This document shows, piece by piece, positions 10,353 to 22,390 of a stretch of DNA of 64,000 nt (positions within the stretch are counted from its first letter, which is position 1; each line of letters opens with the position of its first letter). Origin of the DNA: Kingdonia uniflora (Eukaryota > Streptophyta > Magnoliopsida > Ranunculales > Circaeasteraceae); assembly GCA_014058105.1 (NCBI GenBank), contig JACGCM010001166.1, positions 1,302,001 to 1,366,000 of the forward strand, read 5' to 3'. The position numbers and the translations under genes were made by a program. The notes under the pieces were generated by a model that was not told the DNA's origin, ran no database searches, and worked only from the letters and a program-made list of their open reading frames with translations.

Positions 10353-13300
10353 GTCCAGTATGCGTTCTTAACCTAGCATTCCCACTAGTAGATTTGTAGT
10401 ATCTTCGAGTTCAGATTGAAACATCGTCTTCGGGGAGGGAGGACGATTGTGGTGCCATAGAAGAAACTGTGAATAATGTAGAGACGGTCATAGAGGTTGG
10501 GGGCCCAATAATATTGTGGCCCGGATGGAGAAGGAGGATAGAAAATAGACAAATAGAGTTTTTGTCATATACCCAGATGAAGTAGATGTAGGAAAAAAAT
10601 ACTTGAAATATAAAATGAAATTGTAGGGAGAATGGGAAAGTTATGTGGAGGATCAAGGTCTTTGGTTCAGGGCCTATGTTCCCGGGAAAGGGAAGGAGGT
10701 GGTATACTATCAAGTCCCATGCTTGGTGAAGTAGAAGAAGGATAGATGGATTAGTGAGGAGGTGAATCTTTCATACTATAATGGTCTCGGCCTATCAGGC
10801 CCAAATGATGGGATTTAATACTTTTTAAATTAGGTCGCATATAACCTTAGAATTCCTCTGACCTACTTTCAGAAAGGGGTCATGAATGTATTAAAGTGTT
10901 GCCTTGACCAGTAGAATAGGAATGTTTACGAGATTATGATGGTATGTGAGGCTCTGAATGAGAAGTAGAAAAAGGAAGGGACTGCTAAGCAGTTCGAAGC
11001 TGAAGATGTGATGAAATTTTATAAATGGAAATATGTCAAGGGTCGAAGAAGTGGTTACCTATATAGTGATTCATTTAGGCCAAAATTCTTTAATTTCAAA
11101 TTAGTGAGTAGACTATGGAACGACCACCTTGTGTGGGTAGAGGGCAACTGTATACAAGTTTCAGATAAACCATCACTCGAACTGAACCATAGATATTATA
11201 ATCCGAGTAAGTAATGTTGACCAATCTTTAAATAACCAATAACTTGTCTTCGATCTGCTACTTAATGTTGTATTCCTTGTTTTAGCAGAACCCAAGCCTT
11301 CATCTATGCCTGATAAGGCTAGTCTGTTCGATTGCATTACTCGTGATCAGGACGAGCTAAAGCAAGTACTTGGTGAGAACGGTATCTGTAGGGATAGAAG
11401 GGTAGATTCCGTAGTACCCAAAGTTCATCGAGCTCATAAGAAATAAGCTATGGTCGAAGGGAAGGCTAGCCTGACTATGGATGATGTTCTTAGTCTTCCA
11501 CCCCCTATACCTCAAACCACCAAACGGAATACTCAGTGGCCCAGGAAGTTAACTCGAAAGAGTAGCTCTACCAATGGGGTAGTAGCCACGGAACAAGAGG
11601 TCACCAAGACTACTTCTGTAGGTATGGAAGAGAGGTATGAGGTAAGTGCAGTTGCCCCTATTGAGGTTGAGAAGAGCTTGATAAAAAGAAAAAGGCATGA
11701 TGACGAGGGTAGTTCTTGAACTAATCCTCATGCCACAGCTAAGATGAAAGAGCTGGAGCTGAAATACTGTCTGATAGATGGGACGGATCCAGAGTAACTC
11801 GATGATGAGTATCACAAACATACTTTCGCAGCATGTGTTGAAAATTGTCAATTGTCTTTGTATTCAGACTAAAAACTGTTGTACTAAATATGTCTTTGTA
11901 GATGTTTGTACTGGCAACTCTCGATACTACTGATGGGGTAAAAAAGTATCTGGGAAAGAGGAGGCAGGAGTTAGGGGCTCTTACGGTGAAGTTTGAAGCT
12001 CAATCTGCTCGTATGAAGGAGTTCAAAGCTGAGCTCAAGCTAGAGAAGGAGAAGAGAGCTGAAGATGTTACAGCGGCTGTCGAGGTCGTAAAAATGTATA
12101 ACGATCTAGTGATGCATGACGTTGTAATGTCAAAATTAGTTAACGCACTTTTAGTAGAAATAGACCACCTCGTCCAATCATATTATGATTTTGGATTGAG
12201 TGTAGCTGATATAAAACAAGGCCAAACTGGTAGATATAGTAAAATAGTCTTTCCTTCAGAGATTGTTGACGAAGGGATGACTGATGCTGCTACTACACCA
12301 GAAAAAATGTCAGATCTTCCACCAGGAAGTATCTAGCCAGTTCTATCTGTTGAGAAAGTATTGGACCCTCTATCGGAACGTACTAAACTAGTTCCTCTTC
12401 CTGGGAAGACATTGGATCCTTCTTTGAAACCTGCTGATTTAGTACATTTGGTTGGGTTGTCATTGGAGGCTCTATCTGAGGTAGAAATTTGTAAGAATCT
12501 CTAAACCTTCTGTGATATTCTATTTTTGATTTGATTCAGTTCGTGTGATATTAATGTGATTGTACTTTGTATTGTCATACTTTGTTGAAGTTGTAGTGAT
12601 GATTTGAAACATGTTCATCTTGGATGTTTGTATTATAACAAAATATTTGTACTTTGTGTAGGAGATAGAGCGACTGAGAAAAACTAATTCCGAATTGGAG
12701 AGGTCGTTGAGTAGAGCGAGAGATTCTGTGGCTCGTATTTAACAGGTACTTAATAAAATTGAATATGTAAGAAGGCAATTTAAACTTAATTATGAGAAAA
12801 CATTTAAGGAGTTGTATGACCTTCAGTGTAGATATGTTAAGATAAAAATTGACAGGGACGAGGTGTTAAGAAAGGAAGAGGAAAGGGGGGCATTAGTTAG
12901 AAAACCAAAAAAGTTGACCTATTTTAATAAACCGAGTGATAAAGCTAGGTGTCAAAGCATGTTGATAGCTCTTGCATTGTATTTTGAGGTTGAAGTAGAT
13001 AATGAGCAAGGTTTAAAAGAAGCTTATGTAGAGCTTTTAAAGGAAAGAGGTATAGTTCCGGACCCAGCTCGAGTTTTGTTTTTAGTGCAAGAAGCACATA
13101 ATCATCATAGTTTAGAGGTGAGAAAGTATTCTACTCGAGCTTGTGTGTCTGTTGTATGAGGCAATGTAGAACTTTTATCTGATGTGTTTGGCTTTATGTG
13201 GGATTAGAGGGTCATGAGAATTGTATTTTTCAGGATAAGAAAATAACAAATAAAGGTTCAGCAGCAATTTAAGGGTGAGTTAAAAGAGTTACATGATGAG

Positions 13301-13766
13301 GTATTACAACATGTTGAAAAAAATATGTCTTTAGCGACGCGTGGAGAAATACTGTGATTATTTAGAAGCTATGCTGAAGGAAGCGCAAAGTAAGCTTAAC
13401 TAGTTTAAGCCTTGTGAACAGGTGAAAAGTAGAGCAGATGATGTGTGCGAGATAGAGATGATAGCAGTGATTTCATTCTTCATATCCGAGTTTAAGAGAC
13501 TGGAAGTAGAAAGTAAAATGGTATATGAAGGTTTAGTTGCCAAAGGTATGCAGTGTGAGATAGAGTTAATACGATCTGAGTATTTAGATCCCATAATGAA
13601 CAAAATTGGCTCTCTTAAACAGAGTATGGTTAGATTGGGAAAGAAAATTGTTATAGAGAGAATGCCATAATTTATGCATCAACGGCTGTATAAGGGTTGT
13701 GCACGTGACGTTGGATGACCGTCTAATTTAGGTAACGATTCAAGTGATAGCTCTAGTGAGGAATGA
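10353..13766 (+). pseudogene. Accessory gene Y of element B (antisense, multi-exon, coiled-coil protein)
   Basis: The N-terminus is Ser/acidic (SSSGREDD). A globular domain follows: LWFRAYVPGKGKEVVYYQVP, RWISEEVNLSYYNGLGL, YFQKGVMNVL, YVKGRRSGYLYSDSF and WNDHLVWVEGNC. Then come a basic linker (near 11,450-11,719), helical exons (11,902-12,336; 12,662-13,159) and a tail ending in SSDSSSEE and a stop at 13,764-13,766. Probable introns are 11,207-11,286, about 11,832-11,901 (a GC donor where C has GT) and 12,481-12,661. The globular part resembles the plant antisense-ORF domain of Tat elements (Transposase_28-like, tentative); function unknown. Several stops. Compared with C it lacks about 1.5 kb of coiled coil near 13,340-13,400. 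Confidence 0.65.
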
Positions 13767-13978
13767 GGTGTAATGAATGTGATAAGGTTTTATGTATAAT
13801 AAATAAATATAATAGATAGAGTGTACAATGAAATGACTAATGGAAAAAGAATGATATGTACTAACCTTACGAGGAACCAACGGTAATGTATCCATTGGAT
13901 ACCTATTTTATAGAATGATTCCAAAAGTTTTTGTATAGTAGATGGTGTTTAAGGCAACAACGTAGAAGAACATAGTAG

Positions 13979-14512
13979 ATCGGCTTGACTGAAGCCATAA
14001 ATGACCTGTAATGTGATATGTGATCGGTTTAGCCGAAGCAACAAACAATCTGTAATGTATAGATGATCAGTTTGGATGAAGCAACAAACGATCTGTAATG
14101 TATAGGTGATCAGTTTGGCTAAAGCAACAAATGATCTATAATGTATAGGTGATCAGTTTGGCTGAAGTAACAAACGATCTGTATAGATGATCAGTTTGGC
14201 TGAAGCAACAAGCGATCTGTATAGATGATCAGTTTGGCTAAAACAACAAATGATCTGTAATATATAGATGATCTGTTTGGCTAAAACAACAAAAGATTTG
14301 TAATGTATAGATGATTAGTTTGGCTGAAACAACAAATGATCTGTAATGTATAGGTGATAAGTTTAGCTGAAGTAACAAACGATCTGTAATGAATAGGTGA
14401 TCAGTTTGGTTGAAGCCATAAATGATCTGTATAGATGATCAGTTTGGCTGAAGTAACAAATGATCTCTATAGATTATCAGTTTGGCTGAAGCAATAAACA
14501 ATCTATAATTTG
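13979..14512. repeat. Tandem repeat, unit 38-43 bp, about 13 copies
   Basis: The unit is built on GATCAGTTTGGCTGAAGCAA, then CAAACGATCTGTAATG. Some copies lack a 5-bp TAATG step. The same unit makes a six-copy array at the same place in element C. Confidence 0.85.
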
Positions 14513-14544
14513 CGTAAAGAAGTACTTGTTAGATATACTAGAAA

Positions 14545-14800
14545 AGTACTATAATATAGGGCAATCGAATACAAGTATTTCATTGGTGTAAGATTGGTGT
14601 ACGTCATATATGTTAGATAGAGTACTGTATAAAAGTAGTAGAAAGTACTCAGATGTATGGGGATCAAACATAAGTCTATAATTGATGTAAGATTGGTATA
14701 CGACAAATATGTTAGATAGAGTACTGTATAAAATAGTAGAAAGTACGCAGATGTATGGGGATCAAACATAAGTCTTTTATTGATGTAAGATCGTCATACA
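14545..14800. repeat. Second tandem repeat, ~107-bp unit, two and a half copies
   Basis: Units contain TTGATGTAAGATTGGT, TATGTTAGATAGAGTACTG, TAGTAGAAAGTAC and ATGGGGATCAAACATAAGT. Element C has about one and a half copies (31,940-32,060). Confidence 0.75.
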
Positions 14801-14875
14801 AGATGATAAATTGATTGTACAAAAGTACATTGTGATAGATTATTATCTATGATACAGCTTCAATCTCCTCATGTT

Positions 14876-15990
14876 CTAAGGATCAGGTATTCGTTCTCCA
14901 TGTTTAGTGGCTAGATCGTAAGATCCAAGGCCACTTTTTCCAATAATGATAAAAGGACCTTCCCGATTTTCAGGCAATTTCCCCGCATTGACTTCTTTTA
15001 TGTGTTTGGGAATTTCTCGTAGGTCAAGGTCTTTGATTTCAAACTCTTTATGACGAACGTGCTTGTTGTAAGATCGGGTTAAAGCTTGGTGGTATCTTCC
15101 CAAATTTATGATTACACTGTCCCGAGTCTCCTCAATCTAATTAAAGTTACATGCCATTTGGAATTCATTTTCTTCATCTATCATGATATGGCCGCGTATT
15201 GGATGATGATATTGAGTGGGGATGATTACTTCGGTACCATAAGCCATGAGGAATGGCGTGCATCCAGCTGATACTCGAGGTGTTGTTCGATATACCCTTA
15301 ATACATGGGCCAATTCCTGAACCCAGTTACCCTTTTTTTTTCTTTTTTCTTTTTTCTGTCAAGCGCTTTTTGATTCCATCCACGATAGTATGATTATTGA
15401 TTTTGGCATGACCATTACCTTATGGATAATACGGATTGGAAAGGGAGTGCATGATGTTATGCAGATTGAGTAATTTGATGACTCTGGAGCCAACGAAATG
15501 AGGTCCATTGTCGATTCTGATGAGATGGGGGTAGCCAAAACGGATGATGATGGTTTCCCATATAAATTTGATGACTTCTTCTTCGCGTGTGCAACACAGT
15601 GGGACTGCTTCTACCCTTTTAGTGAAGTAATCCATTGCTACTAGGAGGTGCTTCCTTTTACCTGGTGTAGTGGAGAATTCTCTTACGAGGTCAAGTGCAT
15701 ATCTTTTGAATGGCAAAAAAACGTTGTTGGAATAGAGTTCCAAGGTTGAAGATCAAATTTGGGGGCCATATCTTAGGTAGGCATCGCATTTTCTTGCAAG
15801 TTCAATGGTTGAGCTTTCATTTTAGGCAAAAAGACTCTTTGAGTAAGAGCTCGATTGGCTAGAGATAGTCCTGCTACATGGGAACCACCAGTACCTTTGT
15901 AAAGTTCATGTAGGAATTTCAAAGCTTCTTTATTGGGCAAGCACTCAAGATATGGTCCTGGACAAGCATTATCAAGCATGTGCCTCTTTT
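14876..15990 (-). pseudogene. Integrase of element B
   Basis: The zinc-binding His pair is in LHELYKGTGGSHVAG (about 15,870-15,920). The core is at 15,420-15,743 with LVAMDYFTKRVEAVPL and an intact second Asp in RIDNGPHFVGS. The third acidic residue is changed to Lys (GNGHAKINN) after a stop. The C-terminal part (14,876-15,103) has MGRYHQALTRSYN, KLPENREGPFIIIGKSGLG and ends at a stop before the repeat region. A T-rich low-complexity insertion near 15,330-15,355 breaks the frame. Confidence 0.75.
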
Positions 15991-17010
15991 TAGTAGGATC
16001 TATAGGGAGTTCGCCGTTAAACGTGTTTTTAGTTCCAATAGACTGAAGGAAAGGTCATCTCCAATCATCCTCATCCTCTTCAACTCCCCCAGTATTAATA
16101 GAATTTGTGTTTATGATGTTAATGCTGGGAGTGGATAATATCGATCTTGAGATACCGAGCTTCTGTACCAAGGATTCCTGCGTGATAAGCGAGAGAATCA
16201 AAATGTCTATTTTCTCCGCGCAACAAATGCCCAATAGTAATCATCGTGAATCTGTGCATTCTATCGGCTACTACTATTGCGTAATCAATCATCTTTCCAT
16301 TCTTCTGGGATTTTTCTGTATAATTGTTCATAATGAGTAAAGAGTTCGTGTACACAGACAACTCAGAGACTCCAATCTCGAGGGCCATATCCAGACCATG
16401 AATCATTGCTTCATACTCGGTCTTATTGTTGGTAGCTTTAAAATTGAGTCTAATTTCTTTCTCGATCCTGTAATTAAAATGTGTGATAAGCACAATTTTG
16501 ATACCTAATCCTGCAGGTCCGGAAGATCCATTAGCTAAAAGACGTCATCCCTTTTAAGTTATCCAGTCTGACTTTTCTTTAAACTGTTCTTCATTGGTAT
16601 CCGTGTTGTCTTCTTCCCAGTCAGGATCTTCTACCGGGAAGTCTGCAAGGAAATCTGCTACTGCTTGACCCTTTTCAGAATGTCGTGGTTCAAAACGGAT
16701 ATCATATTCACCTAGTGTAACCGACCCTTGTTGTACTCATCTGGATTTCTCTCACTTGGATAAAATCTCTCGTAAAGGGTAATTTGTCACTATTCAAACT
16801 GAGTGGGATTAAAAATATTATCTCAAATTTTGTGATGTGTATACGAGAGCTAAGAGTAACTTCTCGATCTTTGTATACCAGGTCTCTACTGGAGAAAGAG
16901 TTTTGCTGATGAAGTAGACAGGTTTCTCTATCTTCTCATCAAGTCAAATGAGAACAAAACTTAATGACTCGTCGGTAACTACAAGATATATGATGAGTTC
17001 TTCCCCTTCA
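15991..17010 (-). pseudogene. Two RNase H domains of element B
   Basis: The archaeal-type domain is open at 16,119-16,493: ATNNKTEYEAMIHGLDMA, LSVYTNSLLIMNNY (Asp changed to Asn) and RGENRHFDSLAYHAG (last Asp kept). The first RNase H lies upstream (about 16,830-17,080) with several stops. Confidence 0.65.
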
Positions 17011-17960
17011 TTAGGTATAATCATCACTAGTGGTGAACCTAAGTAACGTTTTAGCTCCTTAAATGCTGTTTCGCACTCTGTTGTTTAGTCAATCTTAGGA
17101 TCTTTCTTAAACTTCTTTGTTGTTGTACCGTCACGTAATAGATTGAACAACCAACGACATAAATCTAAAGAATTCAAGACAAAACGATTTACTACAACAA
17201 TCTTGCCTTTTAATTTCTGTACATCTATTTTTGTTCTTGGAGAAGGCATAGACAATAGAGTACGAATACGATCTGGATCAGCTTCTATGTCTCGCTTATT
17301 GATCAAATGTCTCAAAAAATTGCTAGATTGAACTCTGAACTAGCATTTATCATGGTTGAGTCGTATCTTGTAGAAACGGAGAATTTTGAAAGCAATGTAC
17401 AAATCTGTTATATGGTTCTCCATCATAAGAATTTTGTACAACATTTCATCAATGCAGACTTCCATCATTTTTCTAAGGTGATCTTTGAACATCTGAGTCA
17501 TCAGTCTTTGATATGTGGCTCTAGCATTCTTAAGGCCGAATGGCATGACCTTTTAGCAATATAAGCCATGTTCTGTAATGAAAGCTATTTTCTCTTGATC
17601 ATCAGGTAGAAGAGGTATTTGATTGTATCTAGATGAGGCATCAATCATGGATAGAAGTTCGTACCCTGAAGTGGAATCGAGTAGATGATTTATAATAGGA
17701 AGTAGGAAACTATCCTTTGGAGTATATTTGTTGAGGTCTATGAAATCTACGCATACTTTAATCTTGCCGTTCTTCTTTGGGACCGCCGTAATATTCGAGA
17801 TCCATTATGGGAAATTGGCCTTTCGGATAAAACCAACTTTGATGAGTTTGTTGATCTCTTTATTGAATGCATCCTAGAGTCTTGGTACTAACGCCCTCTA
17901 TTTTTGTTTGACAGTTTCGGCCTTATCTTTCGAGTTGAGCTTATGGCAGGCCAAATTTGG
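17011..17960 (-). pseudogene. Reverse transcriptase of element B
   Basis: Motifs are LLSMIDASSRY (first Asp kept, Gly changed to Arg) at about 17,625-17,660, MPFGLKNARATYQRLMTQM at 17,490-17,546, and the active site VCIDEML at about 17,440-17,460. The active site should read YxDD: Tyr is Cys and the second Asp is Glu. RHLINKRDIEADPDRI and LLSMPSPRTKIDVQKLKGK follow. The active-site changes alone would remove polymerase activity. Confidence 0.75.
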
Positions 17961-18256
17961 ATCAATGCCCGGCATTTCGTGAAAGGTCCAAGCGAAGACA
18001 CATTGTTGTCTTTAAGGAATTGGATGAGGGAATCTCGTTCTGCCGTTGGCAGAAAAGTGACAATGTATGTTCCTCGCTTTTCTCCACTGATTTTGACGTA
18101 CTATATTGTTTCTGCGCTTGGCAGATGGTTTTCTGTAAAGTTTACTGTATAGTTTCCTATAATGTTTCCTGTTATTTTATGTAATTGCTATGCGAGCTGT
18201 GGCTCTGAGGGTTCTGGAGTGATAAGAATTGATTTTTCACATACTCGAGCTAGCTT

Positions 18257-18733
18257 TTAACTTCCTTTGATTTCATATATGCCGCCATTCCATTCAAATT
18301 GCAGCACCAAATGATAGGTGGAGGGAATAACTCGCATATTGTGTAGCCAGCAACGTCCCATTATCCCTAAATAATGAGATTTTGTATTGATAACATAAAA
18401 TACAACGTCAAGTGTTACGGGTCCTGACGTAATAGGAAGTATAATCTTTCCTATACGTTCTTCTACAGATCCGCTGAATCTATAAATACAAATGTCACTG
18501 AGCTGTACTTTGTCGGCCAGCCCCAACTGATCAATTGTGCTTTGAAAAAGTAATTTAATAGTACCCCCAGTATCTATCATCATCATGTAAAGTACCATAT
18601 TTTTCATTTTTAACATGATCACCAAAACATCATGGTGAGGATAGTTGATATGACGAACGTCACAGTCGTCCAAAGAAATTCTTGTTCGCTGAGAGCTGGA
18701 TGCAGGAAGTAAACGAGCTTCTTTATCTTTCAT
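18257..18733 (-). pseudogene. Aspartic protease of element B
   Basis: The 158-residue open stretch contains MMIDTGGTIKLLF (active-site DTG, usual Ser replaced by Gly), FSGSVEERIGKIILPI and YLGIMGRCWLHNMRVIP. It continues in the same frame from the Gag linker (CHDLSMKDKEARLLP). Confidence 0.75.
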
Positions 18734-20372
18734 GGATAGGTCGTGACATTGGCTGACTCGTCGTCTTTTGATTCTGTTCGATTGGTTGATGATCTGAGTC
18801 TCAACGAAGTGGCTAACTGATACATGGTATAAATGTTTTTCTCCTGCCGGTTCCTCAGTTTGTATGGCTTCTGATAGAAGTTTGTAACTCCCATTTTAGT
18901 AACTCTAACCATCCATATTGCATTCATGCATTTGTCTATCAACAAAGATGTACTCTAACAGTCATTTTAGGACGAAACAATGTTTGATCTCATGATGGAG
19001 AACCTTTTGGTGAATGCAATAAGGTTTGTTCTCAATAGGTTGGAGATACTGTGCATTTTAAAAAAATTTATCCTTCTGATGTATAAGATAGATGTTGGCT
19101 TTAGCTACATTCATCTTGGGAAGACAGGGTTTTGGCAAGTTACTGCCCTTTCGAGGTCGTTCGTCATTAGATTTTTCCCGTTTCCAATCTCCTTCCTGAT
19201 CAGCAACACGATTAAAATCTTGGCCCATGGATTTATCTCGAGTTGTCAATATTAACTTCTCAGGTTTCTGCCTGTCAGAGACCATTCTTTCCAGGTTAAT
19301 ATAGCCATTGACTTTTTCGACCATATCCTCAAGAGTTAATGGCTTGGTCAGGACGAGATACTCCTTCGCCCTTCCATCAACCAGGAAAGCATTGGTGAAA
19401 GCGAAAATAGTAATTTTCTGGTTGAGCCGATCTGCCCTTCGAGCTAACTCCAAAAACTTCTCAGTGAATATCTCAAGCTTCCCACCTGGTATCTGCTTAA
19501 GGCAGAAAAAGGAGTATAGATTATCTTCTTTGTCTCTCTTGTACGAGTAATTCTTAATGAAGAGTTCTCACAACTGTTCAAAAGTCGCGATGAATCCTTC
19601 AAGCAGTGTGTGGAACCATCGCAGGGGTTCTCCTGATAAGTTGGTTGGAAAGAGTCAGCATAGAATATGGTTAGATGTGGAATATAAGATCAAAGTATCC
19701 TAGAACTCTTGGATGTGTTCTACTGGATTGGTTCCTTTGTATTTTCAAATTTTCAGATTATGGAATCTGGCTGTGACTAAGCCACCCAGCAGTTCCTATA
19801 CGATCGGGCTCTTCTATAATCCGTTATGGATTCCTTTAATCGAAATCTGAGCTTCAAGTAATTCTTTGATTCGCCTATCAACATGTTCCTGAGTCACATA
19901 TTGTCGAGCTGTAGCAGCTAGGCGTGTAGCGCGTCCTTCTCCAGGATTATGGTCGCCACTCTCTTCGCTTAGACACTCTTTTGCTGGAACTCAAACTCTT
20001 TGAGGTAGATTTTCTACCTGTCTGACTCCCGTAAGGCCGCCATCCACTTCTTGGTGGACCTTCTGGATCGGGATAGACTTCATTACCTGTTGGAGATGGT
20101 TAGATCGTGGGGTACCTCCTAGGTTATTACCTTTTGGTAGAGGTCATATTCTGCCATGAATAGAAACTCGCGAGCCTTCCGGTTGCATGTATTTGTTCTT
20201 CTGGGCGGCGACCTGCTGGCCCTGTAGAATCTTCAGCGCGTTATGTATACTCGTTAGCTGTTGTTCTAAAGTAACACGTCTCTCTGTTTCAGAATTTAAA
20301 GTGGCCCGCAGATCTGTTAATACTGCATTCTCTTACTAGAATGATCGGTGTGCTCTGATCTAGAGGCGGCAT
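18734..20372 (-). pseudogene. Gag of element B
   Basis: The start is the ATG at 20,372-20,370 (MPPLDQSTP). A helical N-terminal part has RRVTLEQQLTSIHNALKIL. The Gag core follows: YKGTNPVEHIQEF, LFPTNLSGEPLRWFHTL and FLELARRADRLNQKI at 19,430-19,453. The C-terminal basic region has LTLEDMVEKVNGYINLERMV. Six or more stops interrupt it. Confidence 0.7.
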
Positions 20373-20424
20373 TCTAAAAAGAAGACAATCAACAGTTTTT
20401 AAGACAATGGGTTTGAGAACTTCG

Positions 20425-20443
20425 ATTCCCACAGACGGTGCCA
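20425..20443 (-). other. Primer-binding site of element B
   Basis: On the minus strand TGGCACCGTCTGTGGGAAT lies two bases from the LTR. It differs at one base from that of element A. Confidence 0.75.
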
Positions 20444-20445
20444 AA

Positions 20446-21202
20446 TGTAATAGCCTAATTCTGGGATTCAGACTTAGCCTTTACACCAAATGTGTTTATA
20501 ATGCTCAAAAATAGTAAATAATAATCAGCAAGATAGTTTAGCATGGAAAACCTTTGAATAGGTTAAAAACCAAGACCTCTCTGGAGGATTTTGAGAAAGA
20601 GAAGATGATCTTATTGAGATTGCTAACTTATTACAATAAGTGCTCTGGGTCTCTAGAATTTTAGAGTAAGGATTTATCTTTATAGAATTAACCGACCTTA
20701 ATCTGTAATTCTCTGGTCCTATTTATAGGTCTTATAATATGACCGTTTGATTACCATTATTATTTTTAATGATTGACGTTACAAAGTATATGTAAGATTC
20801 CCTTTGACCAAATTGTGTAATATTCTGATCTCTGTTGCTGTACAGCGGCTCTATTGATAATCGTACACTTGCATAAATCAAGCTGTTGATGCGGAGGTTG
20901 AAAGTGATGACTCGAACTAAGGATTGCTGAACATATCTTTTATAGTGCTTCCTGTATGCTGATGAAGTCGAGGATGAAGCTTGAGTCTGAGATACGAAAT
21001 AAGCTATTACAAGACGACTCTCAACCAAAAGCACGATGAGCCCCATGGGCGAGTGATGTTGGTTGAGAAATTTGTGTTGTGTTAGCTTCCTGATGTTGAT
21101 GTCTTGATTCAGATTGTGCCATGTGCTTTGTTGATGAGATCAAAAGTTTGAATGTAGTTCGAAGACGAACCACGAGTTCGAGATGCGGAATAAGCCACTA
21201 CA
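20446..21202 (-). repeat. 5' LTR of element B (757 bp)
   Basis: It starts TGTAATAGCC beside the primer site and ends CCACTACA before GATGG. It contains the TATA box at 20,718-20,729. Confidence 0.9.
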
Positions 21203-22136
21203 GATGGTTAAAGTAAAACATACGTACTTACCTCTGGAATATGCCCACTGTTCGCCATATGAGTAAACCACTAAACAAAATTTAAAGTAATGTACTAAAC
21301 ATTACTCAACAAAATGCACAATTTCATAAGAGCAAAGAAAAAATAATTGCAATGGAAATATACAGTACCTCATTTGTTACAAGTGAGAATTTTTTTCCAG
21401 ATCGTACCTTCTTTGAAGTTTCAGACCAACCAAAATTTTAAACCCTACCACCCAAAAATTAAACCACCAAAGATTTAAGCAGATGCAAAAGTATAGGAAA
21501 ACCCAAAACAATGAAAATAAAAGCAACAACAACATCAACTCTACTCCAACAACAACAACAACAACAACATCATCATCTTTAAAGAAAATCTGGAAATATT
21601 TTGCCATGATTTAGACATTGATACATTATGCTATTGAAAGTATTATTTGAAACAAACACATTACACACAAACCGATCTCTACGTTTGAGCAAGTTTGACT
21701 TAGAAAGATAAACATATCATAGGGAGGGAATGTTATTGAAGTACAAATACACATTATATGGTAACAGGGGATTATATAGAATGATTAAAACCTCATCATT
21801 AATAGCAGAGGATTATACAAGACAATCAAAACCTCATCATTAATAGGTGATTACCTAATGGTGGTCATGATTTTAATAAATACAAAAATCAAAACCCTAA
21901 AGGACAATCAAAACCTCATCATCAATAGGTGACTACCCAATGGTGGTCATGAGTTTAATAAATATAAAAATTAAAACCCTAAAGGGAAGATCAAAATCAA
22001 AAAAATCAAAACTCATTATCTACATAAATACCTTTAGAGAGTGTCAGGTGTCTTGAGAGAGATTCGATGCTTGACAAAGAGAGAGTCATTAATTAGCAAA
22101 GAGAGAGACAGTTCTGCTGTAGAGAGATGGCAGAGA

Positions 22137-22140
<4 letters not shown>

Positions 22141-22174
<34 letters not shown>
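22141..22174. repeat. GA dinucleotide microsatellite
   Basis: About 17 uninterrupted AG units, with further imperfect GA tracts on both sides. Confidence 0.95.
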
Positions 22175-22176
<2 letters not shown>

Positions 22177-22254
22177 GTATTGAGAAAGAGAGTTGGAAAG
22201 GCTTTAGATGTTGCAAGTAAAGACTAAATTATCTTTTAACATATTTTATCTGAA

Positions 22255-22390
22255 GTACCCTTATTCCACTAATAAGAAAATAGATTTTGTCTGTCTATCT
22301 CGTCCTAATAATAAATTTCAGCCCCTCTTTGTCTTTCTCTTGCGGGCAAATTTGTCTATACAAAAAATACCCTTCTTGGATAATATATAC
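22255..22390. repeat. Dispersed repeat, copy 1
   Basis: The phrases GGCAAATTTGTCTATACAAA, AAAATACC and TTCTTGGATAATA reappear in the same order at 39,810-39,850, with weaker similarity upstream to about 39,660. Origin unknown. Confidence 0.6.

Larger units (their letters stand above)
13767..14875. other. Hypervariable 3' untranslated region of element B
   Basis: This lies between the end of gene Y and the integrase stop. It is almost entirely tandem repeats (listed separately), with no coding potential. Confidence 0.7.
8326..21202 (-). mobile_element. Element B: complete-length but defective Tat-type Ty3/gypsy retrotransposon (12.9 kb)
   Basis: Two LTR copies of one family bound the element: a shortened one at 8,326-8,818 and a full one at 20,446-21,202. 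Minus-strand order is LTR, primer site, Gag, protease, RT, RNase H, second RNase H, integrase, then a 6-kb extra region with tandem repeats and plus-strand genes X and Y, then the 3' LTR. A near-matching target duplication flanks it. Stops are spread over gag-pol and the RT active site is mutated, so it could move only with enzymes from elsewhere. Confidence 0.9.
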
